NCBI GenBank assembly: GCA_003142855.1
Contig: PLNW01000153.1
Span: 1 to 64,000, forward strand
DNA length: 64,000 bases
Source: Myxococcales bacterium
Lineage (GTDB): Bacteria; Myxococcota_A; Polyangia; Fen-1088
Direction: 5' to 3'
Shown: one piece after another, positions 7,365-14,766 of the stretch
Layout of the letters: each line of letters begins with the position of its first letter
Position numbering within the stretch: position 1 is the first letter of the stretch
Made by a program: the position numbers and the translations under genes
Notes under the pieces: model-generated
Told to the model about the DNA's origin: nothing
What the model saw: only the letters and a program-made list of their open reading frames with translations
The model's database searches: none

Positions 7365-9644
7365 TCAGCCGCGAGCCCGCCGGCGTAACGGTGCCAACGC
7401 CCGCCGGATGGGCTCGACTTCGTCGGGGTAGCAACCCAACCGCCGCGCGATTTCTGCCGCGCCCGCGCCCGCGGCCACGCGAACGGCTACGCCTTCCACG
7501 ACATCGGCCCGGATAGCGCGGCCCCCAATCACCGGAAATCCCATGGCCACGTAGCTGGCGTCGCTCACCTCTGAGCTGGGCACGAACGACACCGCGTCGG
7601 ATTTCGGTTGATCGAGCCGCCATCCGATCTCGGCCTGGCAAAGCAGAGTGCGTTCGCGCAACGCCCAGGGCTGCAGCAGCTTGGCTGAGAAAATCACGTG
7701 GCGGCCCACGCGCACGCCCGCGCGTCCCAGGGCACTGCGATCGTGCGGTTGCAACTCGCGCACCTGCTCGGCCGCGCGCGCGACCAGAACCGTGCCCAGT
7801 CCCTGTTCCAGCTGATACACAAGACCACGCCCCGCAGGTCCCAGGCTGGCCAATCGCTCATCACGCAGGGGCGCCAACAGTTGCGCCACCCAATCGCGGG
7901 TCCATGCCAGAAGTCGCCGCTGCAGACGCAACCGCAGGCCAGCGCCCAGATCATCCAAGAGCAGCGTGATTTCCGGTCGCAAGCGATCCACACCGGCTGC
8001 CAGCCGCGCCAGCGCCCGATCCCCGTCCAAGATGCGGCCCGCCTCGTCGAGGCGGAAGCGTTCATGCGCGGCATCCACGAGTCCCTCGATCCAGCGCCCA
8101 ATGGCTGCGCCTTGATCCGCGTCCTCTTCGCGTGCGTCGGCCCGCACAGGCACGACAGCGCGCAGTTGCTCGCCCAGACTCCCTTCACGCCGGTCACGAG
8201 AGCGCGTACGCCGGGAGGTGGGATCCACGAAGCGCGACACCAGCTGCTCGTGCAGGGCATCGCTCAGTCGATCCTCGATGGCCCGCGCGCGTTCCTGCCA
8301 GGCCCGGGCGTCGTCCACCCAGCGCGTGTGGTGCGTGATGTACGTCCACGTGCGGATGAAAGCCATGCGCGCCAGCAGGGTATCGATGTCACCGTGGGCG
8401 TTGTCCAGGTGGTCGACGTGGCGCCGGATCCAGTCGTCAGCCAACCGCTGCCGCGGTCCCCGAAGCTGCAGGAACACCGCGCGCAGAAGCTGAAAATGGT
8501 CGTCGAGCTGCAACTGGCGATAGTCAGGGATCTGGCAAACCTCCCACAGCAGGCCGATGCTTTCGCCATCACGAGCGCGGGCCGCGACCTCGCTGTCCTG
8601 GGAAAGGCGGACAAGAGCGCGCGCGTCTTCAGCCCCGTCCTGAAGTTCGAGGCAAGCGGCAGGCGGGCGCTGCTGCAAGGACGCCATCAGGGCGTCCAGC
8701 GAACGGGTATCGAGATCGCGGCTGCGCCAGAGAATTCGCCTCTGCACGGGAAAGCGATGGTCTTCGATGGCGTGGCTGACCGCGGCCGGCAGCGGTGGCA
8801 ACGGCGCCAGCGTGGCAAAGCGACCGTCGTTGTGGTGACGGCCGGCGCGCCCCGCGATCTGGGCTAGCTCCGCGTCATCCAGAGGACGCATGTGCCGGCC
8901 ATCGAACTTGCACAGCTCGGCGAACGCCACGCAGTCCACGTCCATGTTGAGGCCCATCCCGATGGCGTCGGTGGCCACCAGATAGTCCACCTCGCCGGCC
9001 TGGTACAGGGCCACCTGGGCATTGCGGGCCCGCGGCGACAGGGCGCCCAGCACCACAGCAGCGCCGCCCCGCCGCACACGCAGCCGTTCGGCCAGTCCGT
9101 ACACCGCACCAGCCGAGAAGGCCACCACGGCGGTGCGCGGAGGAAGGCCGCGCAACGGCAGGGAGCCTGTACCCAGCAGACGCGACAGGCGCGGCCGCCC
9201 GTCGAGGACCGCAGTGGGCACCAGGCGCTCCACCATGGGCCGCATGGTGTCGGCGCCCAGGAACCAAGTTTCCCGCCGACCGCGTCCGTGCAACAGCCGA
9301 TCCGTGAACACATGGCCGCGCTCGCCGTGGCCACACAACTGGATCTCGTCAACCGCGACGAAATCCACTTCGCGCTCTACCGGCATGGCCTCGACGGTGC
9401 AGACCCAGTAGCGTGGTTGTGGCGGCACGCGCTTCTCTTCCCCAGTGACCAGGGCCACCGCGCCTTCGCCGACTCGCGCAGTCACCCGGTCGTACACCTC
9501 GCGCGCCAGCAGGCGAAGGGGTAAGCCGATCATCCCCGTCTGGTGCTGCAGCATCCGCTCGACAGCCCGGTGGGTCTTTCCCGTGTTGGTGGGCCCGAGC
9601 TGGGCGAAGATGGATTGCGCACCGTCTGCGCGGCGTGGATCCAT
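7365..9644 (-). CDS. SUV3-like DExH RNA helicase
   Basis: Superfamily 2 helicase related to the mitochondrial SUV3 group. From the ATG at 9644 (759 residues; GGGG five bases upstream) the Walker A motif is GPTNTGKTH at residues 17-25, motif II is DEIQ near residue 99, and motif VI-like residues occur in AQIAGRAGRHHNDGRF. The second RecA domain carries the region with DYLVATDAIGMGLNMDVD, typical of SUV3. The C-terminal 350 residues hold an alpha-helical region with many Arg and Leu residues and end in a short wHTH-like segment. An upstream ATG at 9734 would add 30 residues lacking family features. Substrate is presumably structured RNA; bacterial roles of this branch are poorly known. It is divergent from the GT2 gene at 9768. 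Confidence 0.85.
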   Translation of the reverse strand: MDPRRADGAQSIFAQLGPTNTGKTHRAVERMLQHQTGMIGLPLRLLAREVYDRVTARVGEGAVALVTGEEKRVPPQPRYWVCTVEAMPVEREVDFVAVDEIQLCGHGERGHVFTDRLLHGRGRRETWFLGADTMRPMVERLVPTAVLDGRPRLSRLLGTGSLPLRGLPPRTAVVAFSAGAVYGLAERLRVRRGGAAVVLGALSPRARNAQVALYQAGEVDYLVATDAIGMGLNMDVDCVAFAELCKFDGRHMRPLDDAELAQIAGRAGRHHNDGRFATLAPLPPLPAAVSHAIEDHRFPVQRRILWRSRDLDTRSLDALMASLQQRPPAACLELQDGAEDARALVRLSQDSEVAARARDGESIGLLWEVCQIPDYRQLQLDDHFQLLRAVFLQLRGPRQRLADDWIRRHVDHLDNAHGDIDTLLARMAFIRTWTYITHHTRWVDDARAWQERARAIEDRLSDALHEQLVSRFVDPTSRRTRSRDRREGSLGEQLRAVVPVRADAREEDADQGAAIGRWIEGLVDAAHERFRLDEAGRILDGDRALARLAAGVDRLRPEITLLLDDLGAGLRLRLQRRLLAWTRDWVAQLLAPLRDERLASLGPAGRGLVYQLEQGLGTVLVARAAEQVRELQPHDRSALGRAGVRVGRHVIFSAKLLQPWALRERTLLCQAEIGWRLDQPKSDAVSFVPSSEVSDASYVAMGFPVIGGRAIRADVVEGVAVRVAAGAGAAEIARRLGCYPDEVEPIRRALAPLRRRARG

Positions 9645-9767
9645 GTCCCCAAGACTACTCCCACGGCCCCGCCTATGCGTCAGAAACCCCTCGCCTTCAG
9701 GCGAAATGGCGGTGTAGACAGGGCCTCCACCCATCGTCCAATATCGACGGTCTAGCGAGGTTTCTCA

Positions 9768-10538
9768 GTGATCGACGGAAAGAGAATCATTGTCGTCATG
9801 CCGGCATACAACGCCGAGCAGACCCTCGAACGCACCGCGGCCGAGATCCCCAACATGGTCGACGAAGTCATCGTGGTCGACGACCGCTCCTCGGATGGAA
9901 CCTCCGAGGTGGCTCGGCGTCTCGGCCTGCACACCATCGTCCACCCGCAAAACCGCGGCTATGGCGGGAATCAGAAGACGTGCTACACCGCTGCCTTGCA
10001 GCGGGGCGCCGACATTGTGGTCATGGTTCACCCTGACTATCAGTACACTCCCAAACTGATACCGGCCCTCGCTCATTGTGTCGCCAGCGGGCTGTATGAC
10101 GTCGCCCTCGGGTCGCGAATTCTCGGTGGACGTGCGCTCCAGGGGGGAATGCCTCTGTACAAGTATCTCGCCAATCGAGCGCTGACCGCCGCGGAGAATA
10201 TCCTGATCAAGGAGAAACTCTCCGAGTATCACACGGGATACCGCGCCTTCTCGCGCAAGGTTCTTACCACCCTTCCCCTCGAGGAAAACGCTGACGGGTT
10301 CGTGTTCGACAACCAGATGCTCGTGCAGGCCACCTACTTCGGCTTCCGCATCGCCGAGGTCACCTGTCCCACTCTGTACTTCCAAGAAGCGTCCTCCATC
10401 GGGTTCCGCCGCAGTGTCCAGTATGGCCTGGGGGTGCTCGAAACCGCGCTGCAATGCCGCCTGGCGCGCCTGGGGATCGTCGCCCCCGCCTTCTTGTCGC
10501 CCACGGGTCGCAAGCTGACTCTCGATCCCACGCAATGA
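9768..10538 (+). CDS. GT2 glycosyltransferase, dolichyl-phosphate mannose synthase-like
   Basis: 256 residues starting at a GTG. The GT-A fold signature is clear: IIVVMPAYNAEQTLE at the N-terminus, the nucleotide-binding VIVVDDRSSDGTS, the acidic metal site VMVHPDYQYTP (DxD variant D-Y-Q), and the HTGYRAFSR acceptor-side motif typical of DPMS/ArnC-like enzymes. There is no C-terminal membrane helix, so it would work at the cytosolic face of the membrane. Family role: transfer of a hexose from NDP-sugar to polyprenyl phosphate, providing a lipid-linked donor. The neighbouring GT-C membrane enzyme 120 bp downstream on the same strand is a natural user of such a donor. Sugar identity is not readable. 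Confidence 0.88.
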   Translation: MIDGKRIIVVMPAYNAEQTLERTAAEIPNMVDEVIVVDDRSSDGTSEVARRLGLHTIVHPQNRGYGGNQKTCYTAALQRGADIVVMVHPDYQYTPKLIPALAHCVASGLYDVALGSRILGGRALQGGMPLYKYLANRALTAAENILIKEKLSEYHTGYRAFSRKVLTTLPLEENADGFVFDNQMLVQATYFGFRIAEVTCPTLYFQEASSIGFRRSVQYGLGVLETALQCRLARLGIVAPAFLSPTGRKLTLDPTQ

Positions 10539-10657
10539 CCGTTGCGAGACCGCGGCTGACATCTTCGTCCCGATCCTGTCGTCTTCCGCACAAAAAGCCC
10601 GCGAAACTCGCTCGTTCCCACATTGACAGCATTCCTGCCGTCGACTAAAAAGCTCGA

Positions 10658-12430
10658 ATGCTCGGCCCACGGTCGCCGGACGATTCCATCGCGACCAAGA
10701 AGACCAGACATCGTCGCGAGACGTCCGTGGCTATCATCCTGGCCACCTGTCTGCTTCTTGCTCTCCCGGTGCTGGCCGATCTCGCAGAGGATCCCGTGCG
10801 CCGTCCCTTCGGATATGCAGCGGCCGATACCTTCTACTATCTGTCTGTGGCGCGCAACATCGCTCTCCACGGCTCCGTATCCATGGATGGCAGCCATCCT
10901 ACCAATGGATTTCACCCGCTTTGGCAGATGGTGGTCGCCGCCTGCTACGGCTCAGCGCACCTCCTGCATCGCCCAAGCAGTGCGCTGCTGTTTACCATCC
11001 TCGCAAGTCTTGCGTTTCTCATTGCTGCAGTATGGATAATCGGACAAACCTTTCTGCGCACTTCGCGCGCCATTCCTTTTCTATTCCTGGGCCTACCCTT
11101 CGGCCTCTACGCCCTGTTGCTCCTTCCACAATGGGCCACTGACCCGGACGTGATTGCACGCGCTGGCGGCGGCGAAGGTCCTCTACCCCTCTACGGGACA
11201 CTCTATTCGTTCGCCAACGGCATGGAGAGTGGGATTACTATCTTTGCATTTGCTGTGCTGGCTTGGACCTTCGTCCGCTACGGCAAGCGCGTAGATGCAA
11301 AGTCCGGAGTTCGTTGCGCCGCCGCGCTTGTTTTCGTCACCTTGGCCCGTCTCGACCATGCTGCACTGGCAGTGTTTCCCCTGTGCTACTGGTTCGTCGA
11401 GGCCGCTCAAAACAAACGGCGCCGTCCCTTTGCCTGGGCAGCGATTGCAACCTTCGTGGGGTCTCTCCTGATGTTCCTGTTGTGCAACAAGCTCTATGCC
11501 GGATCTGCGATTCCTGTCAGCGGCGTCGCCAAGAGTACCTTCCCCTTCCCACGTTCCGAATCCATCGATGGAATTGTGGAATACCTCAAACGCCCTCTCG
11601 GTCGCCATGCGCTGCCCTCCCTCTACCGTTGGGCTCCTCCGGCGCTTTCGCTGCTGGCGACCTTCCTTTACCTGCTTATCGTCGTGCGGTTGCGAATCCT
11701 CAGCCAGGGATTTGCCGTGGAATTGCGAGGCTTTGCCACCCGTTTTGACCGCTTTCTTGTGATGATGGCGCCGGGCATTGTCCTGCTCGATCTTTACGAC
11801 ATTCTGTTTGTGTATGGTGTCGGCCATTGGTATTTCCCTGTCACGACCATTGCCATTTCACTCAACCTACTCTCCCTTTTGGCCGCCCCGATCAATCGCG
11901 GGCGCTACATTCTGGCTGGGTACCTGCCTCAGCTCGTGGGCATGATTGGCGCCGTCAGCCTTGCTGCGTTGGTGCTGGTTGGGTTTGCTCGATACCATCG
12001 CCAATTGCGCTACCACGAAGGTTTCGCAGACTTCTGCCTGAAAACTGCGCCGCGCGTGCGTCAGGCGTTGCACGGCCATGTGCCGAAGATCTTGGAATTC
12101 GATGACGGCATTGTCAGCTACGGACTCAATGTTCCGGCCATGTCGGGCTTCGGGTACACGCTCGATCGAGAGGCCTCGGATGCTTTGCAGCGGCACCGTC
12201 TCCTGCAATTGGCGGTCAAGCGGGGGTTTTCAACGGTAGCCACCTACTACTATCGAAGTCACGAACTCACGACCGCAAGCACCTCGACCCAGGCAGCAGA
12301 GTGGGTCCGACCGCTGGTTGACATGCCAAAGGACTATCATGCCGAGGTACTATACGGAGACCCCACTTTCACGATGGTCGAGGTCTCCTCTTTAGGAGAG
12401 CCGTCCCTAGTCAAGGATCAGAATCTTTGA
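10658..12430 (+). CDS. GT-C-type polytopic membrane glycosyltransferase (putative)
   Basis: 590 residues with about ten hydrophobic helices. A first cytosol-to-periplasm loop after helix 1 contains ADTFYYLSVARNIALHG and SHPTNGFHPLWQ; the D-T-F-Y / P-T-N-G-F-H-P-L-W pattern is a recognisable hallmark of a group of uncharacterised bacterial GT-C proteins in which the loop Asp is catalytic. A soluble C-terminal domain (about residues 440-590) follows the last helix. Expected activity: transfer of a sugar from a polyprenyl-phosphate donor to a glycan or protein on the periplasmic side, which matches the DPMS-like gene just upstream. Acceptor unknown. It shares the strand and close spacing with the genes on both sides. 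Confidence 0.75.
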   Translation: MLGPRSPDDSIATKKTRHRRETSVAIILATCLLLALPVLADLAEDPVRRPFGYAAADTFYYLSVARNIALHGSVSMDGSHPTNGFHPLWQMVVAACYGSAHLLHRPSSALLFTILASLAFLIAAVWIIGQTFLRTSRAIPFLFLGLPFGLYALLLLPQWATDPDVIARAGGGEGPLPLYGTLYSFANGMESGITIFAFAVLAWTFVRYGKRVDAKSGVRCAAALVFVTLARLDHAALAVFPLCYWFVEAAQNKRRRPFAWAAIATFVGSLLMFLLCNKLYAGSAIPVSGVAKSTFPFPRSESIDGIVEYLKRPLGRHALPSLYRWAPPALSLLATFLYLLIVVRLRILSQGFAVELRGFATRFDRFLVMMAPGIVLLDLYDILFVYGVGHWYFPVTTIAISLNLLSLLAAPINRGRYILAGYLPQLVGMIGAVSLAALVLVGFARYHRQLRYHEGFADFCLKTAPRVRQALHGHVPKILEFDDGIVSYGLNVPAMSGFGYTLDREASDALQRHRLLQLAVKRGFSTVATYYYRSHELTTASTSTQAAEWVRPLVDMPKDYHAEVLYGDPTFTMVEVSSLGEPSLVKDQNL

Positions 12431-12464
12431 GCCATTCTAGCCTTCGGGGTGTGAAGGACTTGCC

Positions 12465-13484
12465 ATGACTGACGAGGTCAATGATCCCCAATATCGGCCG
12501 AGACCCGAGGCGTCGATGAAGAAGCCGCCCAATTGGCTGAGCAGGCTACTATGGATGGGGCCACGCGTGGCCGAGGCACGAGAGAAGACCTTCGCTCCAG
12601 GGAAGCCCGGATTTGCGTGGTTCGATATCGCGCGCCAGCTTTGCGTGGACGTCGTCGAGACGACTGGCAAGAGCAACTTGGCGGCTGTCCTGCTTGAGTG
12701 CCATCAGGTCAGTTTGCTGGTTCGCGCGCACTTGGAACGTGAAAGTGCGCTTCCCGGCAGTGGGCCACTCAGCGATGCCGATTGGGCGAACGCCTTGCAC
12801 ATCCCGCTGGTGGGCCGAGCATTCGCCAAGCTGACGGCCGCGCAAGCCTCGACGCTGACAGCTTTGCTTGGGCCGGGTCGCGACGCCACCCTGGCGAAAC
12901 TGACAGGGGAAGAGCGAGAGTTGTTTGCCAGCGCCGTGCACGGCCTGGCCATCGGGATGTACGAGCCGCTTGAGTACGAGGCGGCTCGCCTCCGGTCGGC
13001 GCTTTTCGCGCGGTGCTTGCGCATCACGGTTGCCGTCTTGCTGCTGGCCGTGCTGTTAGGCGCCGCGGGAACCTGGCTGGACAGGAAGTACGGGGAACCC
13101 AACCTCGCGCTCCATCGCCCCGTCACCGTGAGCAGCCAGTTTCCCCCGCAGGGAACCGATCACCGCCTGCTGGTCGATGGGGACCGTGACAACCTCGGCT
13201 TCCACACCGAGTCCGCCGGCCAGCAATGGGTCGTGATCGACCTTGGGTCGGTTCGCAAGTTCGACAAAGTCGTCGTGTACAATCGATCCGATTGCTGCCA
13301 GGAGCGGGCCGTGCCGCTTAGGTTGGAAGTCAGCAAAGACAACGAGAACTTCACGTTCTTGCGGGAATGGAAGGAGATCTCCGACAAATGGACCGCCAAC
13401 GGCCTGCGGGCCGAGGGCCGCTACGTTCGTCTCCTGAACAAACCGCCCAACTTCTTCCATTTGGCGGAAGTGGAGGTTTACTAG
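12465..13484 (+). CDS. Single-pass membrane protein with C-terminal discoidin (F5/8 type C) domain
   Basis: 339 residues. Residues 1-180 are a helical, probably cytosolic domain with no family I recognise (EKTFAPGKPGFAWFDIARQ, HIPLVGRAFAKLTAAQ). One membrane helix follows at about 187-208 (ITVAVLLLAVLLGAAGTWL). The remaining 125 residues form a discoidin-like beta sandwich: NLALHRPVTVSSQFPPQG, VDGDRDNLGFHTE, QQWVVIDLGSVRKFDKVVVY and a closing RYVRLLNKPPNFFHLAEVEVY, matching the F5/8C outline of N-x-A-x-x-K/R, W-V-x-I-D-L-G and R-Y-V-R. The domain would sit outside the inner membrane and may bind sugars or lipid head groups. It follows the GT-C gene by 34 bp with a GAAGG ribosome site, so it may be part of that operon. 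Its stop codon is the first triplet of the palindromic element. Confidence 0.75.
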   Translation: MTDEVNDPQYRPRPEASMKKPPNWLSRLLWMGPRVAEAREKTFAPGKPGFAWFDIARQLCVDVVETTGKSNLAAVLLECHQVSLLVRAHLERESALPGSGPLSDADWANALHIPLVGRAFAKLTAAQASTLTALLGPGRDATLAKLTGEERELFASAVHGLAIGMYEPLEYEAARLRSALFARCLRITVAVLLLAVLLGAAGTWLDRKYGEPNLALHRPVTVSSQFPPQGTDHRLLVDGDRDNLGFHTESAGQQWVVIDLGSVRKFDKVVVYNRSDCCQERAVPLRLEVSKDNENFTFLREWKEISDKWTANGLRAEGRYVRLLNKPPNFFHLAEVEVY

Positions 13485-13642
13485 AGCACCGAACGGTTTG
13501 CCGGACCGAGTGAAATTGCGCAGTTGCGAGCGGCCCGAGGCGCGACGAGGGAGAATACTCGACGTATTTGACCGAGGAGCAACGAAGGGACGCGACGCAA
13601 ATCCGCGATTTCACGACGGGAGGCAAACCGTTCGGTGCTCTA
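13482..13642 (+). repeat. 161-nt palindromic element, copy A (candidate structured RNA)
   Basis: A perfect 21-bp inverted repeat (starting TAGAGCACCGAACGG at 13482, its complement ending at 13642) bounds the element and includes the stop codon of the upstream gene. Inside the outer arms a 7-nt internal loop (GGACCGA on the left, GACGGGA on the right) is followed by a second stem pairing GTGAAATTGCG with CGCGATTTCAC (one G·T pair). The centre holds ATACTCGACGTAT, a small hairpin, and then TGACCGAG. The same loops and centre occur in copy B (50854-51015), with different but again complementary arms. Orientation matches the upstream gene, so it would lie in its 3' untranslated RNA; the gene on the other side is convergent. 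Confidence 0.85.
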
Positions 13643-13669
13643 GGGCTACCCAAGGAGTAGCCAGAGGGA

Positions 13670-14731
13670 TCACGGCGCCGTGCTTTCCGCCTTTGCGCCG
13701 TTCAGCTTGCCGAATCCGAAGAGGGGGATCTCCTTTTGTGGCTCGGTTCGATCGTTGCTTAGGATGAGAACCTTGCCCTGTGAAGCTCGACTGTCGTCAG
13801 CCACGCGGTCTTCCAGCACCCTCACCTGCACGCGGAAAACATTGTCACCGACCGGTCCCTCCACCGACGCAGCGAACGGTCCTTCCAGCACGCGCGCCCC
13901 ATGCACCTGGAACCCCGGCTGCGAGCTGCGAACTTCTATCGACACCAGCTTGGGCCCTGGCAGCTTGAGGTTGAAGTAGGGGTTGCTGGGCGAAACCTCC
14001 AGCGTGCCCGCTACCTTGCAAGCATAGGGCATCGCGATCTCCTTGGGACGCGAGAGGCCCGTGGCCACAATGAGATTGCCCGCATGCATCCCCGCCTTCT
14101 TGCCGTGGCAGTGAACACGAAGAGTCGCGGGAGAGCCCGGCTGCCGGGCTGGGAACTCGACACTCGAATCTTCGGCAAGACCCGACTTCTTGAGCTTGAT
14201 GGAGGCCGCGTCCAGCAAGGTGCCCACCAGATGGACTTCCTGCCACCGTTGCTCGCCGAAAGGCATCTGCAGATCGAGCACCTGCGCGTCGAATGCCAGC
14301 AGCGGCGTCACATTCGCCACCAGTTCGACGGGAAGCCGGTCCGCCTGCGGATCGTTGCTGTGAATCAGGATGAACTCTCGCATCGGCCCGTAGAGATCCG
14401 AGCGACAGGTCACCTCCAGTTGGCCGCTACTGCCGGGCGCGATGGTCTTCGCATCCATGCTCGCGGAACAGAATCGACTGGCATCAATGGCGCCGATTTC
14501 CAAGGGCAGGGAGCCCGCATTGGACACAGTGAAAACGCGGCGTACGGACTCATCCTGCACGACAGGGCCCATCTCGTAGGGCGGCGGTGCCAACTGGAGT
14601 CGCGGAGCCGCCGGACCCGTGGCTTCGCTCGGCGCAGGTGGCCCCGCCTTTCTCGGGCCTCGCTGACAGGCCGCGGGAAGGCCCAGCACAGCGAGGATTG
14701 GTAACAGCGGGAAGGTCTGCTTGATGGTCAA
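13670..14731 (-). CDS. DUF1573-type lipoprotein
   Basis: 353 residues. A lipoprotein signal ends LPAACQRGP. The following domain (about 45-140) has the DUF1573 outline: Y-E-M-G-P-V-V then VRRVFTVSNAGSLPLEIGAI, a Cys, TIAPGSSGQLEVTC and a FILIHSNDPQADRLPVEL ending. This is an immunoglobulin-like fold that in many bacteria appears in periplasmic proteins of unknown function; related ASH-type domains occur in appendage and cell-surface proteins. A second similar beta-rich region fills the C-terminal half (KVLILSNDRTEPQKEIPLFG repeats the same closing motif). It lies 35 bp downstream of the GH5 gene on the same strand, so it is probably cotranscribed with that gene. Confidence 0.75.
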   Translation of the reverse strand: MTIKQTFPLLPILAVLGLPAACQRGPRKAGPPAPSEATGPAAPRLQLAPPPYEMGPVVQDESVRRVFTVSNAGSLPLEIGAIDASRFCSASMDAKTIAPGSSGQLEVTCRSDLYGPMREFILIHSNDPQADRLPVELVANVTPLLAFDAQVLDLQMPFGEQRWQEVHLVGTLLDAASIKLKKSGLAEDSSVEFPARQPGSPATLRVHCHGKKAGMHAGNLIVATGLSRPKEIAMPYACKVAGTLEVSPSNPYFNLKLPGPKLVSIEVRSSQPGFQVHGARVLEGPFAASVEGPVGDNVFRVQVRVLEDRVADDSRASQGKVLILSNDRTEPQKEIPLFGFGKLNGAKAESTAP

Positions 14732-14766
14732 GTCCGCTCGAACTCAGAAACACTTGGCCGGCGTGT

